A DNA stretch of 64,000 bases from RI-153 sp963721725 (GTDB lineage: Bacteria > Chloroflexota > Anaerolineae > Caldilineales > Caldilineaceae): positions 1 through 64,000 of the forward strand of contig CAVRLX010000032.1 in NCBI GenBank assembly GCA_963721725.1, written 5' to 3'. The notes beneath the pieces were generated by a model. It ran no database searches. It was not told the DNA's origin and saw nothing but the letters and a program-made list of their open reading frames with translations. A program made the position numbers and the translations under genes. Shown here piece after piece: positions 35,105-45,264 of the stretch (positions are counted from its first letter, which is position 1; each line of letters opens with the position of its first letter).

Positions 35105-35770
35105 TTATTTCGCCGCCAGCACTTGATCGACAATCGCGCCCAGATCGGCTCCTTGGTAGGTGGGGGCGGCTTGCAGCGGACCAATCACCATGCCAGCGCG
35201 GGCCACAAAGGCCCCCTGGCACCCCACTGACATGGCTCCGGCAATGTCCCAATCATGGGCCGCCACCATACAGATCTCGCCCAATGGTACGCCCAATTGA
35301 GCGGCGGCGTGGTGATAGGGTTCGGGCGCAGGCTTAAAGCGCCGTGTGGAATGCACCGAGAGCGCTTGCTCAAAATAGTCTGTCAGCCCGGCATTGCGCA
35401 GTTGATCCGCCAACACAGGCGGCGGCGAGTTGGTCAATGTCGCCATGCGTACCCCGGCTGCGCGTAGTCTTTCTAGGGCCGGGATTACATCGGGGTGGGG
35501 CGGCAACTGGCGTACACTGCCCAGCACCGCGCGGATCTCATCCTCGCCCACTGTCTGGCTGTGTCGCTGCGCCGTCATCACCAACGCGTGGCGGGCGATC
35601 TGCCCAAAGTCATGGTAATCGCCCGTGAGCGTTGCCACCAACGCAGAGCGCAGCACCTGGCTGAACCACTCAGCGCGCACGCCAGCCTTGCCGAAGACGC
35701 GCGTAAAGTGGGGATCGAGCGCGGCCAGATCCAGCAAGGTTTCGTTGACATCAAAGAGTAGCACTTGCAT
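35105..35770 (-). CDS. Haloacid dehalogenase type II (HAD superfamily)
   Basis: This 221-residue HAD enzyme contains FDVNETLLD with the nucleophile Asp7, TLTNSPPPV (motif II), RFKPAPEPYHHAA (motif III Lys) and MVAAHDWDIAGA (motif IV). The sequence fits L-2-haloacid dehalogenase type II, which hydrolyses C-halogen bonds in short acids, but non-dehalogenating phosphatases share the motif layout. The ATG starts three bases after the cysS stop, so it is the second gene of a cysS-HAD operon. Confidence 0.82.
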   Translation of the reverse strand: MQVLLFDVNETLLDLAALDPHFTRVFGKAGVRAEWFSQVLRSALVATLTGDYHDFGQIARHALVMTAQRHSQTVGEDEIRAVLGSVRQLPPHPDVIPALERLRAAGVRMATLTNSPPPVLADQLRNAGLTDYFEQALSVHSTRRFKPAPEPYHHAAAQLGVPLGEICMVAAHDWDIAGAMSVGCQGAFVARAGMVIGPLQAAPTYQGADLGAIVDQVLAAK

Positions 35771-35773
35771 CGG

Positions 35774-37024
35774 TCACTCCCCAAACTCGTGTAAATAGGC
35801 ATCCCACCCAGTCACCACACGCGCCTCTGGCCCGGCGTTGTCCAGTCGCAGCCCCAAAATTGCCCCCAGTTGGCGCAGTGTGGCTTGCGCGGCATCAACA
35901 TGGCGCCCGCTGTCCTCTAGAATGCGATCTGCTAGTGCAGTCAAGGCTGCCAACGCTGCCGGTGTGTTGAGATCGTTGTCCATGGCCGCCACAAACGCCG
36001 CCTTGTGATCTTCCACAACCAGGGCGTCGCCGCTGCCGCTCGCTACCGCTGCGGCCTCTGCCAACTGTGCTGCCAGCGCCGCCGACCGCTGCAAATCGCT
36101 GGCATCGTATGCCCACGGCGTGCGGTAATGGTGGCTTGCCATGTAGATCCGCAGGGCATCGGGCGACACCTCTTGGAGCAGATCCCGCGCCATGATCAGA
36201 TTGCCCAGCGACTTGCTCATCTTTTCGCCCTCATGATGCACCATGGCCGTGTGCATCCAGACGCGCACAAAAGGCTGTTGCCCTGTGGCACATTCCGACT
36301 GGGCGATCTCGCATTCGTGGTGCGGAAAGAGCAGATCCGAGCCGCCGCCGTGGATGTCAATGGTTTCGCCCAAAAGGCGCGTCGCCATGGTCGAACATTC
36401 AATGTGCCAACCCGGACGCCCCGCTCCCCACGGGCTATCCCAGGCCGGTTCACCCGCCTTGTGCGCCTGCCACAGCACAAAATCCAGCGGATCGCGCTTG
36501 TGCGGATCATTGGGGAAATTGCCGCGCTCGTTGGCCGTTGCCAACATCTCGGCATAGGGCAGCCCGCTCAGCTTGCCGAATTCGTCCCACGCCGAGACCG
36601 CAAAATAGACATTGCCGCCGGCTGCGTAGGCCACACCGTGATCGAGCAACGCCTGCACGGTTTCGAGGATGCCGTCAATGTAGGCCGTGGCGCGTGGGTA
36701 GGCATCGGGTGGGCGCACGTTGAGCGCCTTGAGATCGTGCATAAAGTGGCGAGTCCAGCGCTCGCCCAACGCCTGCCAGTCGTCGCCTCCTTCGCTCGCC
36801 TTGCGCAAAATGTCATCGTCAATATCAGTGACATTTTGCGCGTAGCGAACAACATGCCCGCGAGATTCCAGGTAGCGGATGAGCACGTCAAAGGTAGCAT
36901 AGGTGAAGGCATGGCCCAGGTGCGTGGTGTCGTAGGGGGTGATGCCGCAAACGTAGACGGTGACGGTATTGTTCAGCGGTTGGAATGGCTCAACCTGTCC
37001 GCTGAGCGAGTTATAAAGATTCAT
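35774..37024 (-). CDS. cysS: Cysteine--tRNA ligase / MshC-like class I cysteine ligase
   Basis: This 416-residue class I enzyme activates Cys. It has CGITPYDTTHLGHAF (HIGH-like site with zinc-binding Cys26), WHIECSTM, HHECEIAQSE and the KMSKSLGNLI loop. The CGITPYDTTHLGH signature with Ile-Thr-Pro is more like the MshC mycothiol ligase than the GPTVY of common CysRS, and the C-terminal region is short (under 420 residues compared with about 460). It may be a second CysRS, or a mycothiol-type ligase. The start at 37024 has AGGAG 11 bases upstream. The HAD gene follows immediately. Confidence 0.75.
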   Translation of the reverse strand: MNLYNSLSGQVEPFQPLNNTVTVYVCGITPYDTTHLGHAFTYATFDVLIRYLESRGHVVRYAQNVTDIDDDILRKASEGGDDWQALGERWTRHFMHDLKALNVRPPDAYPRATAYIDGILETVQALLDHGVAYAAGGNVYFAVSAWDEFGKLSGLPYAEMLATANERGNFPNDPHKRDPLDFVLWQAHKAGEPAWDSPWGAGRPGWHIECSTMATRLLGETIDIHGGGSDLLFPHHECEIAQSECATGQQPFVRVWMHTAMVHHEGEKMSKSLGNLIMARDLLQEVSPDALRIYMASHHYRTPWAYDASDLQRSAALAAQLAEAAAVASGSGDALVVEDHKAAFVAAMDNDLNTPAALAALTALADRILEDSGRHVDAAQATLRQLGAILGLRLDNAGPEARVVTGWDAYLHEFGE

Positions 37025-37205
37025 GGGGGCTTCAACTCCTGTATGGGTGGCATATGATGCTTTCACCTTAAGTTTAGATTGTCAAAAGGTCTGGATTATG
37101 GCTTCCGGTGACAGAAAATGAGCTAGAAACCGAACATTTTTCAGGCTTATAGTACCCCTATACTCACTCTATCTGCCAGCCGTAGCCAATAAGTGGGGGA
37201 AAGTG

Positions 37206-37254
37206 CATCAAAAAGAGAGGGGCGATCCACTGGATCGCCCCTCTCTTTTTGATG
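37206..37254. terminator. Perfect 23-bp bidirectional terminator
   Basis: The stem CATCAAAAAGAGAGGGGCGA (start) pairs with its complement around a 3-base loop ACT, 23 base pairs in all with no mismatch, with T and A runs at the ends. It lies downstream of the DHFR-like gene (stop at 37285) and before the start of cysS, so it ends the upstream transcript on either strand. Confidence 0.92.
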
Positions 37255-37284
37255 TATAGCAAATCGTTTAAGTCAACGGCGGAA

Positions 37285-37821
37285 TTATGCCCGCTCTGGC
37301 TCGTAGATCAGCGCCGTCACGCCGGAGCTGAAGGAGCGCGTTTCTATAAGGTTAAGCGTCGCCGAAGTTCCCTCTTGAAAGAGACGCCTGCCCTTGCCCA
37401 ACACCACCGGATAGACCAGCAGCCGATAGCGATCCACCAGATCATGTTGGATAAGCGTTTGTACCAGCGTGCCGCTGCCGTGGACCGTAATATCTTGTCC
37501 GTCCTGGGCTTTGAGTTTGCGGATCTCTTCCACGATGGCCTCTTGGATCAGCACCGAGTTATTCCACTCTGCCTTGTCCAACGTCGTCGAGACCACATAT
37601 TTACGCACGCCGTTGAAATACTCGGCCCCATCGCCCTCGCGCCCCGGCCAGGCGGCGGCAAACCCTTCATAGGTCACACGCCCCAGGAGCAGGGCATCGC
37701 TGACGGTTGTCTCTTCGCCTTTGAAACTAGCGATCTCGTCGTTCCAATAGGGGAAGGTCCAGGCCGGGTTTTCCATGACACCATCCAATGAAACAAATTC
37801 GGTCACAACTAAATTGCGCAT
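37285..37821 (-). CDS. Dihydrofolate reductase family protein (RibD C-terminal-like)
   Basis: This is a 178-residue DHFR-fold reductase: MRNLVVTEFVSLDGVMENP starts the domain, ALLLGRVTYEGFAAAWP gives the NADPH-binding region, and DITVHGSGTLVQTL the C-terminal strand-helix. Proteins like YyaP/YwjB of this group use NAD(P)H but their substrate is mostly unknown. True folate reductase activity is not implied. It is a single gene, ending in a strong terminator. A GGAGG site with about 10-base spacing precedes the ATG. Confidence 0.83.
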   Translation of the reverse strand: MRNLVVTEFVSLDGVMENPAWTFPYWNDEIASFKGEETTVSDALLLGRVTYEGFAAAWPGREGDGAEYFNGVRKYVVSTTLDKAEWNNSVLIQEAIVEEIRKLKAQDGQDITVHGSGTLVQTLIQHDLVDRYRLLVYPVVLGKGRRLFQEGTSATLNLIETRSFSSGVTALIYEPERA

Positions 37822-37861
37822 AGGGGAGGCTCCTATTTGTAGATAGACCAGTTACATAGAA

Positions 37862-38819
37862 TCAGTGATATTCGGCCAGACCTTCAAGGGCTGCCGCAAC
37901 TTCATCGGCCACAGCTTTGGGCACGCGTGGGTTGAAGGGCGCACCTTCGCCGCCTTCAATATCATCAAAGCCGCTGAGAATCATGGCCTCGATGACGGCA
38001 GAGTAGTTATAGATGCGGCCATCGCGGAAGCGGATCTCCTCCAGCGTGTGGATTTTCTGTTGGACACGCTCAGATTCGGCATAGTCGCCGCGGCGCTGGG
38101 CGTTGTTGATCTCGTCCGAGGCGCGGGCATAGGCCACGGCAATGCCGGAGGTGTGGCCCTTGGCGCCGAGTTTGGCGGCCTGGGTGCTGCGGTCGCCAAT
38201 GCCCCAGATCACAAGGCCGTTGTCGCCAATGCCCTTGACCAACGGCTGCACGTCGCTTTCGCCTGTGCCGACTTTGACGCCGATGAAGTGGGGCGAATCC
38301 TCAAACAGGCGGCAAACGACATCGAGATCACGGCTGTTTTTGAAGTAGTAAATAAAGCGCGCGCCATGCTGTTCGCCCATTTCTTCGCCAAATTCCAGGA
38401 AGGTCTGGTACAGCCCTTCGGGATCGTAAATGCCGCCCACGGGCATGAGCAGATAGGCATCGGGCGGGCGCTGAAGCTCGGAAAGCTCGGCAATAAGTTT
38501 CTTGGCATCGGAAAGCGGATCTGGGCACAACCCCGGCTACATAGACGCCTTCGCTGCCCATGGTGCGCGTGGTCAGATCCACCAGTTTGATCTGTTCTTC
38601 CAGGCTCATGTGGTGAATGGGGCTGGTGCCGGCGATGCAGATCACACGGGCCAAGTTGTCAGTCAGGGCGTTGTTGTTCATCAAATAGCGTACATTTTTG
38701 GCGTGGCCGTCGTAGTCAATGGCCCCATTGCGATAGGGCACAACCGGGATGGTGGTCACCCCTTCTAAAGCGGATAAGAGGCTGTCTGTGTCGAGCCGGG
38801 TGGCGAGGGTGAGTGTCAT
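37862..38819 (-). CDS. DapA-like aldolase/dihydrodipicolinate synthase family protein (one-base frame break)
   Basis: This TIM-barrel lyase has TIPVVPYRNGAIDYDGHAKNV at the N-terminus and a C-terminal NAL-type helix. After YVAGVVP the frame is lost, and removing one base near 38525 gives DPLSDAKKLIAELSE. The usual Schiff-base Lys is probably Lys in HFIGVKVGTGE and the Tyr of FIYYFKN is the expected general acid. Activity may be 4-hydroxy-tetrahydrodipicolinate synthase, keto-acid lyase or sugar-acid aldolase. The start at 38819 has AAGGAG seven bases upstream. It lacks lysine-pathway neighbours. Confidence 0.8.
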
Positions 38820-38957
38820 TGGGTTTCTCCTTGGCGTTTGGGGATAGGTCAATGTTGGGTGTGTGTATGGTAACCGCGAGTGGGGGATCCGTCAAAGTGG
38901 AGAGGGATTGGGAGATGAGCGATTGGTGAATTTAACGCAGATGCCGCGGAGGTGACA

Positions 38958-39092
38958 GAGAATTCAAGCGAGAAAAATCTGCGAAATCTGCGGATCAAAA
39001 GGCTTTTTGTAGTAGAGTCATCACGTGCTCTTGCCCATCGTTAATCTTCCAATCGCCACTTGTCAATCGCCACTTTGACGACACAGGCAATG
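38958..39092. repeat. Word repeats (AATCTGCG and CAATCGCCACTT types)
   Basis: AATCTGCGAAATCTGCGGAT and, about 60 bases on, two CAATCGCCACTT copies separated by a few bases occupy the gap before the small membrane gene. No pairing partner within the block is obvious. Repeat type matches the hairpin-forming words elsewhere. Confidence 0.55.
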
Positions 39093-39109
39093 CACAGTAA
39101 AGTGATCGC

Positions 39110-39490
39110 ATGAGACAACTTTCCCGACAGAAGATACTTTTACTCTTGGCATTTATGGTGGCGCTGGTGATCACGGGGCTGTTTGCCATGCGGCTGGGGC
39201 GGCGTGTGGTCGATTTTCGGCGGGCCGAAGCGCCCCCCATTGCAGGCTGGATGACGATGCACTATGTGGCGCGCGCCTATGGCGTGCCGCCGCCGGTGCT
39301 GTACAAAGCACTCGACGTGGCCGGTGATCGAGAAGACCGCCGCCCGCTGGAGGTTATTGCCCGTGAAAAAGGGCAACCTGTGGATGTTATCATTGCCGAC
39401 TTGAAGGCTGCCATTGAACAATTCTATGTAGCTCCCCCACAGCCGCCAGATCGCCCTGATCAACCGCGCCCCCCGGAGAACAGACCGTGA
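39110..39490 (+). CDS. Small hypothetical protein with N-terminal membrane helix
   Basis: This 126-residue protein has one hydrophobic helix (KILLLLAFMVALVITGLFAMRLG), then a soluble region with MHYVARAYGVPPPVLYKALD, a pattern found in small Chloroflexota and related proteins of unknown function. It ends in a Pro-rich, charged tail (PPQPPDRPDQPRPPE). Its stop overlaps the start of the DedA gene (GTGA), so the two are translationally coupled. The role may relate to the membrane process served by DedA. Confidence 0.6.
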   Translation: MRQLSRQKILLLLAFMVALVITGLFAMRLGRRVVDFRRAEAPPIAGWMTMHYVARAYGVPPPVLYKALDVAGDREDRRPLEVIAREKGQPVDVIIADLKAAIEQFYVAPPQPPDRPDQPRPPENRP

Positions 39491-40116
39491 GTTTGAATGA
39501 ACAACTGCTCAGCGCGCTGGTGCTCTATGGCTTGCCCGTCCTTTTCGGCGTGACACTGACCGCCGCGATTGGCGCTCCCCTTCCCGCCAGCCTGCTTTTG
39601 GTGGCCGCCGGCGCCTTTGCCGAAGATGGACAACTGGACTATTGGTCGATTGTGGCGGCGGCAACCCTGGCTGCCGTTATGGGTGATCACGTGGGCTATG
39701 GCCTGGGCCGCTGGGGCGGTCGCCCGCTGTTGGAACGGCATAGCCGCTGGCTAGGTGGCACCGCGCGCATCCAACAGGCCGAAGCTATGGCGGCGCGCTA
39801 TGGCGGCGTGGGTGTTTTTCTGAGCCGTTGGCTGATCACCGCAGTTGGCCCGCTCATCAACCTGACCAGCGGTATTGCTGAAATGCGCTGGCCGCGCTTT
39901 TTTCTCTTTGACGTCGCCGGTGAGCTGCTCTGGGTTCTGCTCTATACCTACGTGGGGATGCTCTTTAGCACCCAAGTGCAGGCCATGAGCGAGCTTCTGG
40001 GCGATCTGAGCGGGCTGCTGTTGGGGCTGGTCCTGGTCCTGATCCTGGGGTGGATGGTGGCGCGCACCATGCAGCAACGGCGGGCGCGGGTTGTGCGGGT
40101 GATGGGTGAAGAGTGA
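39487..40116 (+). CDS. DedA/VTT family membrane protein
   Basis: This is a 209-residue member of the DedA (VTT) family with four to five hydrophobic segments. Conserved DedA residues include GAPLPASLLLVAAGAFAE near the start, MGDHVGYGLGRWGG and FLSRWLITAVGPLINLTSGI with an Arg. These proteins help maintain membrane lipid flipping and proton motive force in bacteria. The start is a GTG overlapping the previous stop, with GAGAACAG upstream. A basic tail ends the protein. The next genes on the other strand are decayed. Confidence 0.85.
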   Translation: MSLNEQLLSALVLYGLPVLFGVTLTAAIGAPLPASLLLVAAGAFAEDGQLDYWSIVAAATLAAVMGDHVGYGLGRWGGRPLLERHSRWLGGTARIQQAEAMAARYGGVGVFLSRWLITAVGPLINLTSGIAEMRWPRFFLFDVAGELLWVLLYTYVGMLFSTQVQAMSELLGDLSGLLLGLVLVLILGWMVARTMQQRRARVVRVMGEE

Positions 40117-40194
40117 AGCGTGGGGCGACGGGGCTTCTCAAAAGTTCTTTTCGCCGGATACCCTCGTCCCCGATGCGGGGGTGGTGTATGACTA

Positions 40195-41100
40195 CAATCG
40201 CTTCATATTCGTGCGCGGCAATCCGCTACAGAGGACGGCACTGCGATCCCGATAGCCCAGCAGATATTCGTCAAAGGCGGGCAGCAGATGCACAGCGGGA
40301 AGATCGTCCGCTGTTACAGATGATGAAGCTGTCGCTCTCCAATAACGCTGACCATCGATCTCCTCATAGGCCAACTGCCCTTGACCATCTCCAAACTGGC
40401 CCGTGCATCGGCGGCATTCAACCCCGACCACCACATCAAATCCTGAATTGTGGCTGGACCGTGGCCGCTGAAATAGCGCAGCGCCAGTTCAGCCAGCGCT
40501 TCCTCATGGTTTATAGCCTTTCCGCTGGAACCCATTCGTCGAGCAGCACAAAGGTCTCGGTCTTGCCCTGTTTGGGGCCAAAACAGATCAACCCCGTCTG
40601 CGCCAACCACCCCAAAATGTGATAACCGCGCTGTCCCTCCGGCGAAATGCCAGCCTGCGCCAGCACTGTCATCAACTCGGCACGAGTCAACCGTTTTCCG
40701 TCTTGAAGCGCAGTGATGAATAGGTCTGATGCTTGGGTAAAAATAGACTCATTCAGTTCAAGCTCTCGGTAGCGACGAGCGTTGCGGGCAATGATGCGCG
40801 GGGTTAACAGGGCCAGCATCCGACCGTTATCCTCGGCGGCGACAAAGTGCAGTGTGCCACGCATGGGCCATGTGCGCACGATCTGCCGGTTGCGGATGGC
40901 CGCTCGACCTCTCGCTCGGTTGTCCCCGTGCGCAGCCCCACCGCCCACAGCGCGTCGGTATAGTCCTGGGCTTGCACCGCGCCCAACCGTCGGACGACAG
41001 CGGCAGGTGTGGTTTCGGCTATGGGGGCGATGGATTCGGTTACGAAGGCGGCGGTGGGATAGGGGGCAGTAGTGTTACCTGGGTTCGATGTTATTACCTG
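40195..41100 (-). pseudogene. Broken winged-helix DNA-binding domain protein (HTH_42/AlkX-like)
   Basis: Conserved blocks of the winged helix DNA-binding domain-containing family occur in order but in different frames: LGAVQAQDYTDALWAVGLRTG, then IVRTWPMRGTLHFVAAED and QRGYHILGWLAQTGLICFGP, then LAELALRYFSGHGPATIQDL, then LAYEEIDGQRYW with LLPAFDEYLLGYRDRS. At least three single-base frame changes (about 40890, 40518 and 40380) separate them. The start codon is missing at the edge of the AT-rich island. Members of this family include DNA glycosylases (AlkX, YcaQ). This copy is probably inactive. Confidence 0.75.
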
Positions 41101-41108
41101 ATGTCATC

Positions 41109-41119
41109 TTGAGGTAAGT
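41109..41119. repeat. Left 11-bp direct repeat bounding the AT-rich island
   Basis: TTGAGGTAAGT matches exactly the sequence at 42327-42337. The copies enclose about 1.2 kb of AT-rich DNA and could be a target duplication or recombination site. Confidence 0.6.
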
Positions 41120-41460
41120 CTGGAGTATTACTCAAACTTGATAAGCATTAGACATAAGAGCGGAACTAATAATGAATACATTTTGATGAGTTTGAACACA
41201 CGCAAATGCATCACCCGAAGATATGCTATATATCAGTCCTAGAAAGGTTATCTGATTGTTTTTTAGAGAGAATTCATTTTAAAATTCTGTTTGATCAGCA
41301 ATAATTATTGTCTCAAATTTAGCTAGAAAGTAACCATAGTGAAAACCTTTAGGACTGGTTGTTTGATGTATCAGGCTATTATTCTTACATCCTCTTGAAC
41401 GGTTCAGATAAATTATTTTAAAGATTTGCAAAGACAGCTTGTACAAGAAACTTTTCTGTT

Positions 41461-42301
41461 TTGCAGGCAGGAAATCGAAGCTTCCATCCTGCTGGTAATG
41501 GCAGACAATATGACTGGTACATCAGAGTCGATGCGAAGGACGGGGACTATCCACATATCGAAAGGATTATGAATAAACTCTTCACTTGTACTAATGCAGG
41601 AGATGATGTAACCGAAACATTCATCACCCTCCTACAAAAATCTCTCGCCAGGATTAGAGAAATGGAAGGAAAATACATAAGGAGCGTGAGCGTGCAATAA
41701 ACAACTTGATATAGATTTAAGGGTATTGCAAGCACAGATAAAAACATTCAAAAGACAAAATCAAAAGGTAGCCGAATCTGAGTTTGCGGAAGGAATATTG
41801 AACAGAATTTATGGTTAAACGAAAGATTAATAGCTGAATATGAACGGGATTTATGGAATGAAGTTGAGCGACTAGAGAAAGAAATAGAACGTAAAGATAT
41901 CCTAATAGAGAATTTACAAAACAAGAATGCACAGACAAATCATGAAATAATTACTATATTAGAGGATAGAATGCACAAACCAACTATCAATAAGGATAAA
42001 TCTAGAAGATTTAAAATTGTTTGAAGATGCTCTTAGAGGATATTTGCGACACATATCTCATTTTTACCAGAATCATATACAAGTCTTATGGCAGGAGATG
42101 GACAACCCTGAATCACTATTGAGAGAACTTGGTAAATTAAATAACATCAAAGGGGAACGAATTAGAAGGAACAGATGACTGGTACAAAAAGAATTTCAAC
42201 GATTGGCGACTATATTATAGACGTATAGACACTGCATGGGAGGTTTTTGTCGGCCCTAAAAAAACGCAGAAAGAAGATATCAAGTGGTTGCAAATGCAAT
42301 A
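41461..42301 (+). pseudogene. Decayed coiled-coil protein gene in the AT-rich island
   Basis: A chain of frames in the same direction can be joined by single-base changes: a first part GRQYDWYIRVDAKDG...MNKLFTCTN to 41700, then LDIDLRVLQAQIKTFKRQNQ, then LNERLIAEYERDLWNEVERL with heptad-like Lys/Glu/Leu, then LKLFEDALRGYLRHISHFYQ and DWYKKNFNDWRLYYRRID to a stop at 42301. This gives about 280 codons rich in charged coiled-coil residues. The N-terminal YDWYIRVD segment faintly recalls prokaryotic YEATS-like domains, but this is weak. Identity unknown. At least four frame breaks. Confidence 0.5.
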
Positions 42302-42326
42302 AAAATTTCGGTTTAGTCACACAATA

Positions 42327-42337
42327 TTGAGGTAAGT
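42327..42337. repeat. Right 11-bp direct repeat bounding the AT-rich island
   Basis: Second copy of TTGAGGTAAGT, identical to 41109-41119, where composition returns to that of the chromosome. Confidence 0.6.
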
Positions 42338-42362
42338 ACTCTTCACTGCTTCACCGCATTCC

Positions 42363-42827
42363 TCAAGATCCCATGGCTTGCTTGCGTGCCAGAAACTGCT
42401 TTCCTAAGTCTGCCATGTTCCCTTGTTGGCCCTCAATTCGTTCTTTGCGGTTCAGGCCAGATCCCAGTGCCTCAACGATGACTGACGCAATGGGGATGCT
42501 CTCTACCACAGAAGGCGTATAAGCAGATACAGCCAATATCTCTTTCACCGGTGAGCGCTGTAGAATATCCAAAGCTAACGCACGCATATCTTCAGATCAG
42601 CTGCTTAACCCTGTTAGGGGAATGCTGCGTAAACCTGCCTCGGTGGGTTGTGCCAGATACGAATAGTTGAAGATACTGAGTCCCACAGCCCGTCTCTCCA
42701 ACTTATTGACGCGTAAGCAGCAGGTTTTCGTTCAATTCTCCAGGCCCGTGGCCTTTTCCCCTGGTGCAAAGGAAATGGAAAGCGTATCACTCTCTTCGTC
42801 GTATTTCATGAGCGGTGTCGTTTTCAT
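42363..42827 (-). pseudogene. DUF2283-type small protein gene with frame breaks
   Basis: From the ATG at 42827 the frame encodes MKYDEESDTLSISFAPGEKA, a DUF2283 signature (YDxExDxLxIxF), and is lost after GLEN. Further parts follow in other frames: NENLLL, then RVNKLERRAVGLSIFNYSYL, then MRALALDILQRSPVKEILAV ending at 42363. Together they make about 150 residues. The start overlaps the stop of the upstream gene (ATGA), as in a toxin-antitoxin pair in which DUF2283 proteins may serve as the antitoxin. It is broken at least twice. Confidence 0.6.
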
Positions 42828-43153
42828 CCAATCTCCTTTTGATACGCTGTAACAATGTAGTTATTGGCGACCGGTAAACGATTCCCTGCCCTCGGTAACG
42901 AAACAGCACCACAACTACAATATGGGTGTTGTCTTGTACCAGATGATCAAATGCTCTGGTGTAGGTGTGTTTTTGGGGATTGAGTGGGTCTTGCTGGCGA
43001 CGGCGTTGGCGAATGGTTTGCTTCAGTGCCTCTTCAAAGTCTTCCATCTCTGGATGATTCGTCGGCTCGGTAATATGTTCCCAGCGCTCTTGGCGTCAGA
43101 TAAATTTCACGTCCATCCCGATCTTGGATGGTCCAGCGCACGTCGCTTGCCAT
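42824..43153 (-). pseudogene. Toxin-like small nuclease-family gene with frame breaks
   Basis: The ATG at 43153 begins MASDVRWTIQDRDGREIYLT. One frame change near 43100 then gives ERWEHITEPTNHPEMEDFEE and ALKQTIRQRRRQQDP, and a further change near 42870 gives NNYIVTAYQKEIG with a stop at 42824. The IYLTxERWEHIxxHPE pattern resembles the phage Barnase-EndoU-ColicinE5/RelE-like nuclease group that often pairs with DUF2283 genes, as here. Family placement is by pattern only. Two frame breaks make it inactive or mis-sequenced. Confidence 0.5.
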
Positions 43154-43242
43154 GGTGTTGATCCTGAGTTGGTTCTACTTCTTGCAGTTTATCATAGGGA
43201 TGGGTGTTTAGCGAGCAATTTTGAACTTGGGTAAAGAAGCCT

Positions 43243-43288
43243 ACAATAAAAAGCAGCCTGATTGTCTAGGCAACCAGGCTGCTGTTTT
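43243..43288 (-). terminator. Terminator downstream of ilvD
   Basis: On the minus strand AGCAGCCTGGTTG pairs with CAATCAGGCTGCT (one mismatch) around a 6-base loop, followed by TTTTTATTG. It lies about 20 bases after the ilvD stop. Confidence 0.85.
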
Positions 43289-43308
43289 ACTCGGATGTTC
43301 AGGAGAAA

Positions 43309-45015
<1,707 letters not shown>

Positions 45016-45044
45016 GATCTTCTTTCCAATGACAATGTGATTAT

Positions 45045-45078
45045 TCGGTCTGATTGTTCGATCTGGTTGTTCGGTTTA
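45045..45078. repeat. 13-bp tandem words upstream of ilvD
   Basis: TTCGGTCTGATTG, TTCGATCTGGTTG and TTCGG follow one another just upstream of the ilvD start. The rest of the 45016-45264 gap shows neither a gene nor a leader-peptide or T-box structure. Confidence 0.55.
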
Positions 45079-45264
45079 TAGTGGAGATGTAAGATTGAAT
45101 GTGTTGCGTGTTGCATGAGGTGCTGATGACCTGCCCTGACAGTATCGCCAACGTATTCAAGGCCAGCGATACGCTGAATGGGGAATACGTGCTGTCGGGA
45201 TTCATGTTTCGGCTGGCTAGGCTGTTAGCTGGTTAGATATCTTGTTGCATAGTAGTCTTATACT

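Larger units (their letters stand above)
41109..42337. other. AT-rich island bounded by direct repeats
   Basis: The base composition falls clearly below that of both sides: 41120-42326 is visibly A/T rich (long A/T runs, codons ending in A or T), unlike the GC-rich neighbours. The first 340 bases (41120-41460) show no gene or promoter that I can support. The remainder is a decayed coding region. The island starts where the winged-helix gene loses its start codon. It looks like inserted foreign DNA. Confidence 0.6.

Noticed and set aside
42592..43110. Plus-strand small frames in the decayed DUF2283 region
   Set aside because: The minus strand reconstructs two recognisable small proteins, so the plus-strand frames are shadows.
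45016..45264. T-box or leader-peptide attenuator for ilvD
   Set aside because: No run of branched-chain codons in a small leader frame and no T-box core sequence was found; only 13-bp tandem words are seen.
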